A stretch of DNA of 64,000 bases from the NCBI RefSeq assembly GCF_031458095.1, contig NZ_JAVDXU010000001.1, forward strand, positions 1,798,001 through 1,862,000. Reading direction: 5' to 3'. The first letter of the stretch is position 1. The number at the start of each line of letters is the position of its first letter. The position numbers and the translations under genes were made by a program. A model generated the notes under the pieces. It was given only the letters and a program-made list of their open reading frames with translations. It did not search any database and had not been told where the DNA came from. Positions 40,479-48,247 of the stretch are shown here, piece by piece. The stretch is from Pelomonas saccharophila_A. Its GTDB lineage: Bacteria; Pseudomonadota; Gammaproteobacteria; Burkholderiales; Burkholderiaceae_C.

Positions 40479-40929
40479 GCCGCGCCGCGCGGCAAGCGGC
40501 TTCACGCTGATCGAGCTGCTGGTCGTCGTCGCCCTGATTGCGATCACCAGCGCCACCATCACGCTGGCCCTGCGCGACCCTGCCGAAATGCAATTGCAGC
40601 GCGAGGCCCAGCGCCTGGCCGCGCTGCTCGAGACGGCGCGCGCCGAGAGCCGCGCCTCGGGCCTGGCCGTGCGCTGGATTCCCAAGGGCCTCAAGACCGG
40701 CGACGACTTCCGCTTCGAAGGTCTGCCGCGCACCCTCCAGCTGCCCACGCGCTGGCTGGGCGAACCGGTGGCCGTGCTGATCGAGAACGCGACGGCCGCC
40801 AACCCCGGCCTGATCCTCGGTCCCGAGCCCGTCATCCCGGCCCAGCGCCTGCGCCTGCAGCTGGGCGGCCAGCACCTGACGCTCGCGACCGACGGCCTCG
40901 CCGCCTTCGACGTCGTCACCCCGCAATGA
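40450..40929 (+). CDS. gspH: Minor pseudopilin GspH
   Basis: A pseudopilin with cleavage site RAASG|FTLIELLVVVALIAITSATI, Glu at position 5, and a FimT/GspH-like globular domain. No ATG is well placed. GTG at 40450, 29 bases inside gspG, gives a 17-residue leader; TTG at 40462 is an alternative. The 3' end overlaps gspI by four bases. It belongs to the pseudopilus tip region with I, J and K. Confidence 0.87.
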   Translation: MTPTLAPGNKPRRAASGFTLIELLVVVALIAITSATITLALRDPAEMQLQREAQRLAALLETARAESRASGLAVRWIPKGLKTGDDFRFEGLPRTLQLPTRWLGEPVAVLIENATAANPGLILGPEPVIPAQRLRLQLGGQHLTLATDGLAAFDVVTPQ

Positions 40930-41282
40930 AGCGCGCGCGCGGCTTCACGCTGATCGAGGTCCTCGTCGCCCTCGTCATCGTCGCCATTGCGCTGGGCGCC
41001 GGCATCAAGGCCGCGGGAGCCTTGACCGACAACGCCGAGCGCCTGACCCTGGTCAGCGCCGGACAATGGTGTGCCGAGAACCTGCTGACCGAGCTGCGTC
41101 TGTCCCAGCAGTTCCCCAACATCGGCGAATCGCCCTTCGCCTGCGAGCAGCTGGGCCGCAGCTATACCGGCAAGCTCAAGGTCAGCCCGACGCCCAACCC
41201 GCTGTTCCGCCGCGTCGACGCCGACGTCATCGACGATCAGGGCCGGCCCGTGCTGACCTTGACCACCATCCTCGGCAAGTGA
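40926..41282 (+). CDS. gspI: Minor pseudopilin GspI
   Basis: A 118-residue prepilin, MKRARG|FTLIEVLVALVIVAIALGAG, with the GspI-typical WCAENLLTELRL motif and C-terminal strand VLTLTTILG. GspI initiates the pseudopilus tip with J and K. The start overlaps gspH by four bases (ATGA) and the stop overlaps the GTG of gspJ. Confidence 0.92.
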   Translation: MKRARGFTLIEVLVALVIVAIALGAGIKAAGALTDNAERLTLVSAGQWCAENLLTELRLSQQFPNIGESPFACEQLGRSYTGKLKVSPTPNPLFRRVDADVIDDQGRPVLTLTTILGK

Positions 41283-42079
41283 ATGTGAGCCCCTCGCCTC
41301 GTCTTGCCCCGCTGAACGCGGGCCAGCCCAACCGGTCCCCCGAGGGGACGGCGACGCTTGCCGGCTCGACCGGCAAGCACATCGCCTGTGCGGGCCGGCT
41401 AGGGAGCGGCCCGGCGCTCGGCCCGCGAGTTTCATCAGCTGCGACCGCTGCGCTTTCAGCCCGGCGACAGTGCGGCTTCACCCTCGTCGAAGTGCTGGTG
41501 GCTCTCGTCGTCATGGCGACGATGGCCGCCATGGCCTGGCGCGGCATCGATGCGCTGGTGAGAAGCCGCGAGATCGCGCAGGCCCGCCTGGCCCAGACGG
41601 CCCGGCTGCAGACCGTGCTGGCCCAGTGGGAGGTCGACCTGCGCGCCCTGCAGGACAGCCACAGCACCGTGCCGCCCATCGCCTTCGACGGCGGCAACCT
41701 CGTGCTGACGCGCCAGGCGACGGCCGGCCTGCAGGTGGTGGTGTGGAGCCTGCGCGAGGGCAGCCTGTGGCGCTGGGAGAGCCCGGCCCAGCGCACCGTG
41801 CAGGACCTGGAAGACCAGCGCCAGCGCGGCCTGCAGCAGCTGGCCCAGCGCAACCCGGCCCTGCGCACCTTCGACGGCGTGGCCGGCTGGCAGTTCTATT
41901 GCTACTGGGGCAATGCCTGGAGCAATTGCCAGTCCACCGGCGGCAGCAGCAATGCCGGCCCGGTGAATCCCCAGACGCCAACGCAGCCGCCCGCCGGCCT
42001 GCGCGTGGCCATGCAGTTCGCCGAAGGCAGCGGCCTGGTCGGCACGTTGACGCGCGAACTCGAGGTGACCGTCCGATGA
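41279..42079 (+). CDS. gspJ: Minor pseudopilin GspJ with long N-terminal leader
   Basis: The pseudopilin part is clear: RRQCG|FTLVEVLVALVVMATMAAMA, Glu at position 5, WRGIDALVRSRE and a GspJ-type C-terminus ending RELEVTVR. The only in-frame start codons lie far upstream, GTG at 41279 (GTGA overlap with gspI) and GTG at 41285, which gives a leader of 64-66 residues instead of the usual 6-20. The leader is low-complexity Pro/Gly/Ala and its DNA holds hairpins (41335-41349 and 41356-41378). It looks like intergenic repeat DNA that was brought into frame. Function as the tip pseudopilin is otherwise well supported. Confidence 0.85.
   Translation: MNVSPSPRLAPLNAGQPNRSPEGTATLAGSTGKHIACAGRLGSGPALGPRVSSAATAALSARRQCGFTLVEVLVALVVMATMAAMAWRGIDALVRSREIAQARLAQTARLQTVLAQWEVDLRALQDSHSTVPPIAFDGGNLVLTRQATAGLQVVVWSLREGSLWRWESPAQRTVQDLEDQRQRGLQQLAQRNPALRTFDGVAGWQFYCYWGNAWSNCQSTGGSSNAGPVNPQTPTQPPAGLRVAMQFAEGSGLVGTLTRELEVTVR
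41356..41378. repeat. DNA hairpin inside the gspJ leader
   Basis: GCTTGCCGG / CCGGCAAGC, 9-bp perfect stem with a 5-base loop, in the low-complexity leader region of gspJ. A smaller GTCCCC / GGGGAC stem lies just before it at 41335-41349. Confidence 0.6.
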
Positions 42080-43233
42080 AACCGGGCATTCCGGACCGAG
42101 CGCTGGGCCTGCCATGGGCCAGAGGCCCATGGCGTTCCGTAGGCACAAGCAGTCCGCAGGGACTGCTTGTGTCCGACTCCACTTCGCCGAGCCGGCCCGC
42201 GTCAAACCGCGTTCAGCGGTGTGCGGCTGGACGAGGGGCTTCACGTCAACGCGGCGCGGCCCTGCTGACCGCCATGATCATCGTCACGCTGATCGCCAGC
42301 CTGGCCGCCGGCATGGTCTGGCAGCAATACCGCGCCGTGCAGATCGAGGCCGCCGACCGCGCCCGCGCCCAGAGCGCCTGGATCCTGCAGGGCGCGCTGG
42401 ACTGGACGCGCCTGATCCTGAAGACGGACGCCCAGGGCAACCAACAAAAGAAGATCGACCACCTGGGCGAGCCCTGGGCCGTGCCGCTGGCCGAGGCGCG
42501 GCTGTCCACCTTCCTGGCCGCCGACAAGAGCGCCGCCAGCGATGACGAAGGCCCCGAGGCCTTCCTCTCCGGCAGCATCGAGGACGCCCAGAGCCACTAC
42601 AACCTGCGCGCCCTGCTCGGCGGCGCCACCGTGGACCCGCTGGAGCAGCGGGTGCTGGAGCGGCTGTGCAGCCAGGTCAACGCTCCGCCGGGAACGGCCG
42701 CCGTCATCATTGCCGGGCTGCGCGATGCCTTTCCGGCGCCGGCCAGCACGCCCAGCGCGCCCGGCACGGCGGGTCCGCCAGCCAGTCAGCCGCAAAGCCA
42801 GAACGGCCCCCTGCAACCCGCCGGCGTCGACCAGCTTGCCTGGCTGGGCCTGGATGCCGACACGATCAAACGCCTGCAGCCCTATGTCACCCTGCTGCCC
42901 AAGCCCACGCCGGTCAATGTGAACACCGCGCCGCGCGAGGTCATCGCCGCATTGTTCGATGGCATGAATCTGGCCTCGGCCGAACGTCTCGTGCAGACCC
43001 GCAAGGTCAAGCCCTTGCAGGATCCCGTCAACGACATTCAGCCCTACCTGCCCGCCAATTCCCAGCCGCAGGCCACGCCAACCCGCGTCTCTGTCGACTC
43101 GTCCTTCTTCATCGTCACCGGCCGCTTGCGCCTGGACGAACGCCAGCTCGAGCAACGCTCGCTGATCGAACGCCAGGGCCTGAACATGATCGTGCTGGCC
43201 CGCGAGCGCATCAACCAGCTGCTGGATCGGTGA
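42076..43233 (+). CDS. gspK: Minor pseudopilin GspK with long N-terminal leader
   Basis: A 385-residue GspK from the ATG that overlaps the gspJ stop (ATGA). The prepilin segment is SRQRG|AALLTAMIIVTLIASLAAGM, without Glu at position 5 as usual for GspK. GspK-type motifs follow (QWYRA-like QQYRAVQIEAADRARAQSAW, VNVNTAPREVIAAL). The 60-residue leader is unusually long and its DNA carries two strong hairpins (42111-42133 and 42144-42171). A GTG at 42169 would cut it to 29 residues. It caps the pseudopilus tip. Confidence 0.87.
   Translation: MKPGIPDRALGLPWARGPWRSVGTSSPQGLLVSDSTSPSRPASNRVQRCAAGRGASRQRGAALLTAMIIVTLIASLAAGMVWQQYRAVQIEAADRARAQSAWILQGALDWTRLILKTDAQGNQQKKIDHLGEPWAVPLAEARLSTFLAADKSAASDDEGPEAFLSGSIEDAQSHYNLRALLGGATVDPLEQRVLERLCSQVNAPPGTAAVIIAGLRDAFPAPASTPSAPGTAGPPASQPQSQNGPLQPAGVDQLAWLGLDADTIKRLQPYVTLLPKPTPVNVNTAPREVIAALFDGMNLASAERLVQTRKVKPLQDPVNDIQPYLPANSQPQATPTRVSVDSSFFIVTGRLRLDERQLEQRSLIERQGLNMIVLARERINQLLDR
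42111..42133. repeat. DNA hairpin inside the gspK leader, first
   Basis: GCCATGGGCC / GGCCCATGGC, a 10-bp perfect stem with a 3-base loop (AGA). Confidence 0.7.
42144..42171. repeat. DNA hairpin inside the gspK leader, second
   Basis: CACAAGCAGTCC / GGACTGCTTGTG, a 12-bp perfect stem with loop GCAG. There is no T-run, so it is not an intrinsic terminator. It lies 11 bases from the first hairpin. Confidence 0.75.
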
Positions 43234-43308
43234 TTCCTTGAACTCGAACCCGGCTACAGATCTTCACCGCCAGCGCGGCGCCCGACTCGGGAAGCTCGCA
43301 GCCCCTCC

Positions 43309-43314
43309 TAGAAT
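43309..43314 (+). promoter_or_regulatory. Candidate internal -10 box before gspL
   Basis: TAGAAT in the only sizeable gap (102 bases) within the gsp run, 22 bases before the gspL ATG. The -35 region is not convincing. Confidence 0.3.
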
Positions 43315-43335
43315 GCGCCGCCCCCTGATGCCCCA

Positions 43336-44583
43336 ATGAGCACCCTGTTGCTGTTCCTGCCCCCAAGGACGCGCCTGCGCGCCCTGGGCAAAGCCGCGCC
43401 CGCGGCGGCCGAGCTGCCGCGCGCCGATGCGGTGCGTGAGTACGACTACGCGCTGACCCCCGACGGCCGCCAGATCACGGCCGAGGGCCGCGCCGCGCCG
43501 GGTGGCCTGCCGGCGGCGGACAGCGTCATCGCCATCGTTGCTGAATCCGATGTCAGCTGGCGCCGCGTCGACCTGCCGCGCGCCGGCCGCCAGATGCGTG
43601 CCGCCCTGGCGGGCAAGCTCGAGGAGGCCCTGCTCGACGACCCCGACACCCTGCACTTCGCGCTCGAGCCCGACGCCCTCGGCGGCGACACGGCCTGGGT
43701 CGCCATCACGTCGCGTCCCTGGCTGGCCGAGCATCTGGCCCAGCTCGAAGCCGCCCAGATCTTCATCGACCGCGTCGCGCCACTGTCCTGGCCGGACGAG
43801 CTGGCCCGCGGCCACTTCTTCGAAGCCAACGGCGCCGGCACGGCGCTGCGCTGGAGCCACACCGAAGGCGTCGCCACCCTGGCCCTGGAAGGCGGCCTGG
43901 CCCGCCAGTTCTTCCCGCCCGGCCTGGTGCATGCGGCGCAGTGGACGGCCACGCCGGGCGCCGCGACGGCCGCCGAGCGCTGGCTGGGCACCGCCGTCAC
44001 GGTGCAGACGCCCGCCCAGCGGGCCCTGGCCGTCGTCGACAGCGCCTGGAATCTGCGTCAATTCGATCTCGCGCCCCGCGCCCGCGGCACGCGCGCCCTG
44101 CGCCTGTTCAGCCGCGGCCTGATGCGCAAGCCCTGGCAGCCGGTGCGCCAGGGCCTGGTCGGCCTGGCCTTGGTGCAGTTGCTGGGCATCAATCTCTGGG
44201 CCTGGCACCAGCAGCGCGAAGTCGCGGCGCGGCGCGAGGCCATCACGACGACGCTGACCGGCGCCTTCCCCCAGGTGCGCGCCATCCTGGACGCGCCGGT
44301 GCAGATGCAAAAGCAACTCGACCTGCTGCGCGCCAGCGCCGGCAGCGTCGGCGAACAGGATCTCGAAGCCCTGCTCGCAGCCGCCGCCCTGGCTTGGCCG
44401 GCCGACCGCCCGCCCACCGAGGCCCTGGCCTTCGAACCCGGCCGCCTGACCGTTTCGGCCCAGGGCTGGGCCCAGCCCCAGATCGACAACTTCCGCAACC
44501 AGCTGCGCAGCGAAGGCTGGCAGCTGGACGCCAGCGAGGGCAAGCTGACCATCAGCCGCGCCAGCGCCCAAGGACGCCCCTGA
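43336..44583 (+). CDS. gspL: Type II secretion inner-membrane platform protein GspL
   Basis: A 415-residue GspL. An actin-like cytoplasmic domain (about residues 1-250) is followed by one membrane helix (GLVGLALVQLLGINLWAW) and a short ferredoxin-like periplasmic domain (LAFEPGRLTVSAQG...). GspL recruits the GspE ATPase and pairs with GspM. The sequence is typical but weakly conserved, as in the family. Its stop shares a base with the gspM start. Confidence 0.9.
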   Translation: MSTLLLFLPPRTRLRALGKAAPAAAELPRADAVREYDYALTPDGRQITAEGRAAPGGLPAADSVIAIVAESDVSWRRVDLPRAGRQMRAALAGKLEEALLDDPDTLHFALEPDALGGDTAWVAITSRPWLAEHLAQLEAAQIFIDRVAPLSWPDELARGHFFEANGAGTALRWSHTEGVATLALEGGLARQFFPPGLVHAAQWTATPGAATAAERWLGTAVTVQTPAQRALAVVDSAWNLRQFDLAPRARGTRALRLFSRGLMRKPWQPVRQGLVGLALVQLLGINLWAWHQQREVAARREAITTTLTGAFPQVRAILDAPVQMQKQLDLLRASAGSVGEQDLEALLAAAALAWPADRPPTEALAFEPGRLTVSAQGWAQPQIDNFRNQLRSEGWQLDASEGKLTISRASAQGRP

Positions 44584-45107
44584 TGGCCCGCTTCAATTCC
44601 AGCGGCAGCGACGGCCTCGCCGCCCAGTTTCAACAGGCCAGGGCCCAGGCGGCCGCGCAATGGCAGTCCCTCGGTGAACGTGAGCGCTTCGCCCTCGGCA
44701 CCGTCGGCGTGCTGCTGGGCCTGCTGCTGGCCTGGAGCCTGCTGCTGGCGCCGGCCCTGCGCACGCTGAAGACGGCGCCGGCCGAGCTGGAGCGCCTGGA
44801 GCTGCAGCTGCAGCAGATGCAGGCGCAGGCTCAGGAAGCCCAGACCCTGCGCGCGGCGCCGCCCGTGCCGCCAGACCAGGCCCAGGCCGCGCTGAAGGCC
44901 TCGGTCGAACACCTGGGGGCCGCGGCCCGCCTGAACCTGACCGGCGATCGCGCCGTCGTCAGCCTCAACGGCGTCGCCCCGGAGCAGTTGCAGGGCTGGC
45001 TGGGCGAGGTGCGCGCAGCCGCGCGGGCCCGCCCCGTCGAGGCTCAGTTGACCCGTGGCCCCAAGGGCTATTCCGGCACCCTGGTGCTGAGCCTGGGAGG
45101 CGCCTGA
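44583..45107 (+). CDS. gspM: Type II secretion inner-membrane platform protein GspM
   Basis: A 174-residue bitopic protein with a membrane helix (TVGVLLGLLLAWSLLLAPAL), a coiled-coil (ELERLELQLQQMQAQAQEAQ) and a small periplasmic domain. It partners GspL. Start by TGATG overlap with gspL; end by TGATG overlap with gspN. Confidence 0.9.
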   Translation: MARFNSSGSDGLAAQFQQARAQAAAQWQSLGERERFALGTVGVLLGLLLAWSLLLAPALRTLKTAPAELERLELQLQQMQAQAQEAQTLRAAPPVPPDQAQAALKASVEHLGAAARLNLTGDRAVVSLNGVAPEQLQGWLGEVRAAARARPVEAQLTRGPKGYSGTLVLSLGGA

Positions 45108-45994
45108 TGGCCTGGTTCAAGAAGCGCAGCGGTCACACGACGATGCAGCTGTCCGACTCGGTGCTGGGCGGCGCCAACTATGGCGGCGGCCGCGCGGTGC
45201 GCCATCGCACGCCGCGGCGCTGGGCCGTGGCCGGCGCCCTGGTCGGCATCCTGGGCGCCCTCATCGTCTTCGCCCCGGCCAGCTGGCTGGCGCGCGCCCT
45301 GGCCTCGGCCAGCAACGATCACCTGCTGGTGGTCGACACGCGCGGCAGCGTCTGGAATGGCTCGGGCGTGCTCGTGCTGACCGGCGGCGCCGGCAGCCGC
45401 GATGCCTCCGCCCTGCCTGGCCGCCTGCACTGGCGCATGAGCATCAAGGGCCTGGGCCTGCAGCTGGCGGCGCGCCAGGACTGCTGCATCAACGGCGACC
45501 TGCTGCTGGGCATCAAGCCGGGCTTGGGCCGCATGGAGATCAGCGTCGACAACCAGTCCGACTGGCTGGCCCGCCTGCCCGCAGGCCTGCTGGCGGGCCT
45601 GGGCACGCCCTGGAACACGCTGCAGCTGGGCGGCTCGCTGCGCCTGTCGGCGCGCGAGCTGAGGCTGGAGTCGGTGCAGGGCCGCTGGCGCCAGTTCGGC
45701 GAGCTGCAGCTGGACCTGCTCAACCTGTCCTCGCGCGTGTCCACCGTCGCGCCGCTGGGCAGCTACCGCTTCACGGTGACGGCCGATACGGCCAGCCCCG
45801 GCGTCAGCACCCTGCGCCTGTCCACGCTGGAAGGCGCCCTGCAGCTCTCGGGCGTGGGCACGCTGAACAGCGGCGGCAAGAGCCGCTTCACCGGTGAGGC
45901 CGGCGCCGCGCCGGGCCGCGAGGAAGCGCTGAACAATCTGCTGAACATCATCGGGCGCCGCCAGGGGTCGCGCTCCGTCTTGACGATCGGATGA
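45107..45994 (+). CDS. gspN: Type II secretion protein GspN
   Basis: A 295-residue bitopic protein with a membrane helix near residues 42-62 (AVAGALVGILGALIVFAPASW), then a periplasmic GspN-type beta-rich domain. GspN is a non-universal T2SS component of unclear role, found in the operons of Burkholderiales and Xanthomonas. The segment ARQDCCINGD contains an adjacent cysteine pair. The end overlaps gspD by four bases. Confidence 0.85.
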   Translation: MAWFKKRSGHTTMQLSDSVLGGANYGGGRAVRHRTPRRWAVAGALVGILGALIVFAPASWLARALASASNDHLLVVDTRGSVWNGSGVLVLTGGAGSRDASALPGRLHWRMSIKGLGLQLAARQDCCINGDLLLGIKPGLGRMEISVDNQSDWLARLPAGLLAGLGTPWNTLQLGGSLRLSARELRLESVQGRWRQFGELQLDLLNLSSRVSTVAPLGSYRFTVTADTASPGVSTLRLSTLEGALQLSGVGTLNSGGKSRFTGEAGAAPGREEALNNLLNIIGRRQGSRSVLTIG

Positions 45995-48240
45995 TCATGA
46001 ATTTCGCTCGCACCGCCGTCGCGTCGGCCACCGCGCTCTCCGTACTGTTGACGTCAGCCGGCAGCGCCTTCGCACAGCCCGACAACGCCAGCATTCAACG
46101 CGGCCGCACGGGCTCGGGCAAAGGCCCGGCCGTCAAGGCCAGCTCGCCGGTCACGCTGAATTTCGTCAACGCCGACATCGAGGCCGTGACCCGCGCCATC
46201 GGCGTCATGCTGGACCGCCAGATCATCATCGACCCGCGCGTCAAGGGCACGATCACGGTCTACAGCGAGCAGCCGGTGTCGGTGCGCGAGGCCTATCTGA
46301 ACTACCTCGCGGCCCTGCGCGGCCTGGGCTTCACCGTCGTCGAGACCGCGGGCCTGCTCAAGGTGCTGCCCGAGCCCGACGCCAAGCTGCAGGCCGGCTC
46401 GGTGGCGGTGGAAACCACCACGGCGCGCGGCGACCAGATCCTGACGCAGATCTTCCGCATCCAGCACGAGAACGCCAACAACCTCGTCGCCGTGCTGCGC
46501 CCGCTGATCAGCCCCAACAACACCATCAACGCCAACCCGGGCAACAACAGCCTGGTCATCACCGACTACGCGGACAACCTGCAGCGCATCGCCAAGATCA
46601 TCGCGGCCATGGACACGCCGGGCACCAGCGACATCGAGATCGTGCCGCTGAAGAATGCCGTCGCGGCCGACCTGGCCCCGCTGGTGCAGCGCCTGGCCGA
46701 TGGCGGCGCCACCGTCGGCGCGGCCGTGCCGGGCCAGAGCAGCAGCGCCGTCAATGTGCTGGTGGACCCGCGCTCCAACGGCCTCATCCTGCGCGCCAGC
46801 AACCCGGCCCGCCTGGCCGCCGTGCGCTCCATGGTCGACAAGCTCGACCAGCCCAGCAGCGACGGTGGCGGCAACAACATCCGCGTCGTCTACCTGAAGA
46901 ACGCCGATGCGGCCAAGCTCGCCACCGTGCTGCGCGCGGCCTTCGGGGCCGCTTCGTCCGGCAACAACAGCGGCGGCAGCTCCTCGGGCACGTCCAGCCT
47001 CAGCGGCAGCGGCTCCCTGACCGGCGCCTCCCAGACGCTGACCGGCGGCAACGCAGGCGGCACCGGCAACACCAGCGGCATGAATTCGGCCGCCGCGACG
47101 TCGCCGCTGACGCAGTCGGCCGGCCCGTCCACCGGCGGCTTCGTGCAGGCCGACCCGTCGACCAACTCGCTGATCATCACGGCGCCCGAGCCCCTGTACC
47201 GCCAGGTGCGCGCCGTCATCGAGCAGCTCGACTCGCGCCGCGCCCAGATCTATGTCGAGTCCCTCATCGTCAAGATCGACAACACCAAGGCCGCCCAGTT
47301 CGGCGTGCAGTGGCAGAACCTGTTCGGCAACAAGGGCGACTCCACCATCACCGGTGCCGGCACCAACTTCGGCTCGGGCCTGGCCAACATCATCAACGGC
47401 ACCGTGGCCGTGGCCGGCGGCCGCAGCGGCGTCGGTTCTGCGCTGAGCTCGGGCTCGGCCCCCACCGGCCTGAATATCGGCATCCTGAAGAAGGTCGGCG
47501 ACTTCTACACCCTGGGCGCCGTGGCCAACTTCTTCGAAAGCCAGAGCGGCGCCAACGTGCTGTCCACGCCCAACCTGGTGGCCCTGGACAACGAGGAGGC
47601 CCGCATCGTCATTGGCCAGAACGTGCCCTTCGTGACCGGCTCCTACGCCAGCAGTGGCGCGTCGACCGGCGGCACCGTCAACCCCTTCACGACCGTGGAC
47701 CGCAAGGACGTCGGCCTGACGCTGAAGATCAAGAGCCAGATCGGCGAAGGCGGCACGGTGCGCATGGTGGTCTACCAGGAGAACTCCTCCGTGGTGCCCG
47801 GCTCCAACAGCACCACCGGGCCGACGCTGGACAAGAGCGCCATCGAGACCAGCGTCGTCGTCGACGACGGCGACATCATCGTGCTCGGCGGCCTGCTGAA
47901 GGACGAGTACACCGACGGCGACGACGGCGTGCCCGGCCTGTCCAAGATCCCGCTGATCGGCAACCTCTTCAGCAGCAAGAATCGCAAGCGCGTGAAGACC
48001 AATCTGATGGTCTTCCTGCGTCCCGTCGTCATGCGCTCGGCCGACAGCGCCAACCAGCTGACGCTGGACCGCTACGAGAGCATCCGCAGCGTGCAGCAGA
48101 ACAGCCAGCCGCAGAAGAGCCTGGTCCTGCCCAACACCGGCGCCCCGGTGCTGCCCGAGCCCAGGATCGCGCCGCCGAACAAGGCCCTGCCGCAGCCTTC
48201 GCTGCAGCCGCCCCAGCAGCCGCAAACGCAGCAGCAGTGA
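45991..48240 (+). CDS. gspD: Type II secretion secretin GspD
   Basis: A 749-residue outer-membrane secretin. It has a signal peptide ending SAGSAFAQ, N0 (VTLNFVNADIEAVTRAIGVM), and N1-N3 repeats with NSLVITDYADNLQRI, NGLILRASNPARL and NSLIITAPEPLYRQ. N3 has a long Gly/Ser/Thr linker (about residues 320-375). The secretin domain contains VLSTPNLVALDNEEARIVIG and VPGLSKIPLIGNLF, and the tail is Pro/Gln-rich. It forms the export channel. No pilotin gene is visible nearby. Confidence 0.95.
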   Translation: MIMNFARTAVASATALSVLLTSAGSAFAQPDNASIQRGRTGSGKGPAVKASSPVTLNFVNADIEAVTRAIGVMLDRQIIIDPRVKGTITVYSEQPVSVREAYLNYLAALRGLGFTVVETAGLLKVLPEPDAKLQAGSVAVETTTARGDQILTQIFRIQHENANNLVAVLRPLISPNNTINANPGNNSLVITDYADNLQRIAKIIAAMDTPGTSDIEIVPLKNAVAADLAPLVQRLADGGATVGAAVPGQSSSAVNVLVDPRSNGLILRASNPARLAAVRSMVDKLDQPSSDGGGNNIRVVYLKNADAAKLATVLRAAFGAASSGNNSGGSSSGTSSLSGSGSLTGASQTLTGGNAGGTGNTSGMNSAAATSPLTQSAGPSTGGFVQADPSTNSLIITAPEPLYRQVRAVIEQLDSRRAQIYVESLIVKIDNTKAAQFGVQWQNLFGNKGDSTITGAGTNFGSGLANIINGTVAVAGGRSGVGSALSSGSAPTGLNIGILKKVGDFYTLGAVANFFESQSGANVLSTPNLVALDNEEARIVIGQNVPFVTGSYASSGASTGGTVNPFTTVDRKDVGLTLKIKSQIGEGGTVRMVVYQENSSVVPGSNSTTGPTLDKSAIETSVVVDDGDIIVLGGLLKDEYTDGDDGVPGLSKIPLIGNLFSSKNRKRVKTNLMVFLRPVVMRSADSANQLTLDRYESIRSVQQNSQPQKSLVLPNTGAPVLPEPRIAPPNKALPQPSLQPPQQPQTQQQ

Positions 48241-48247
48241 CCGCGCC

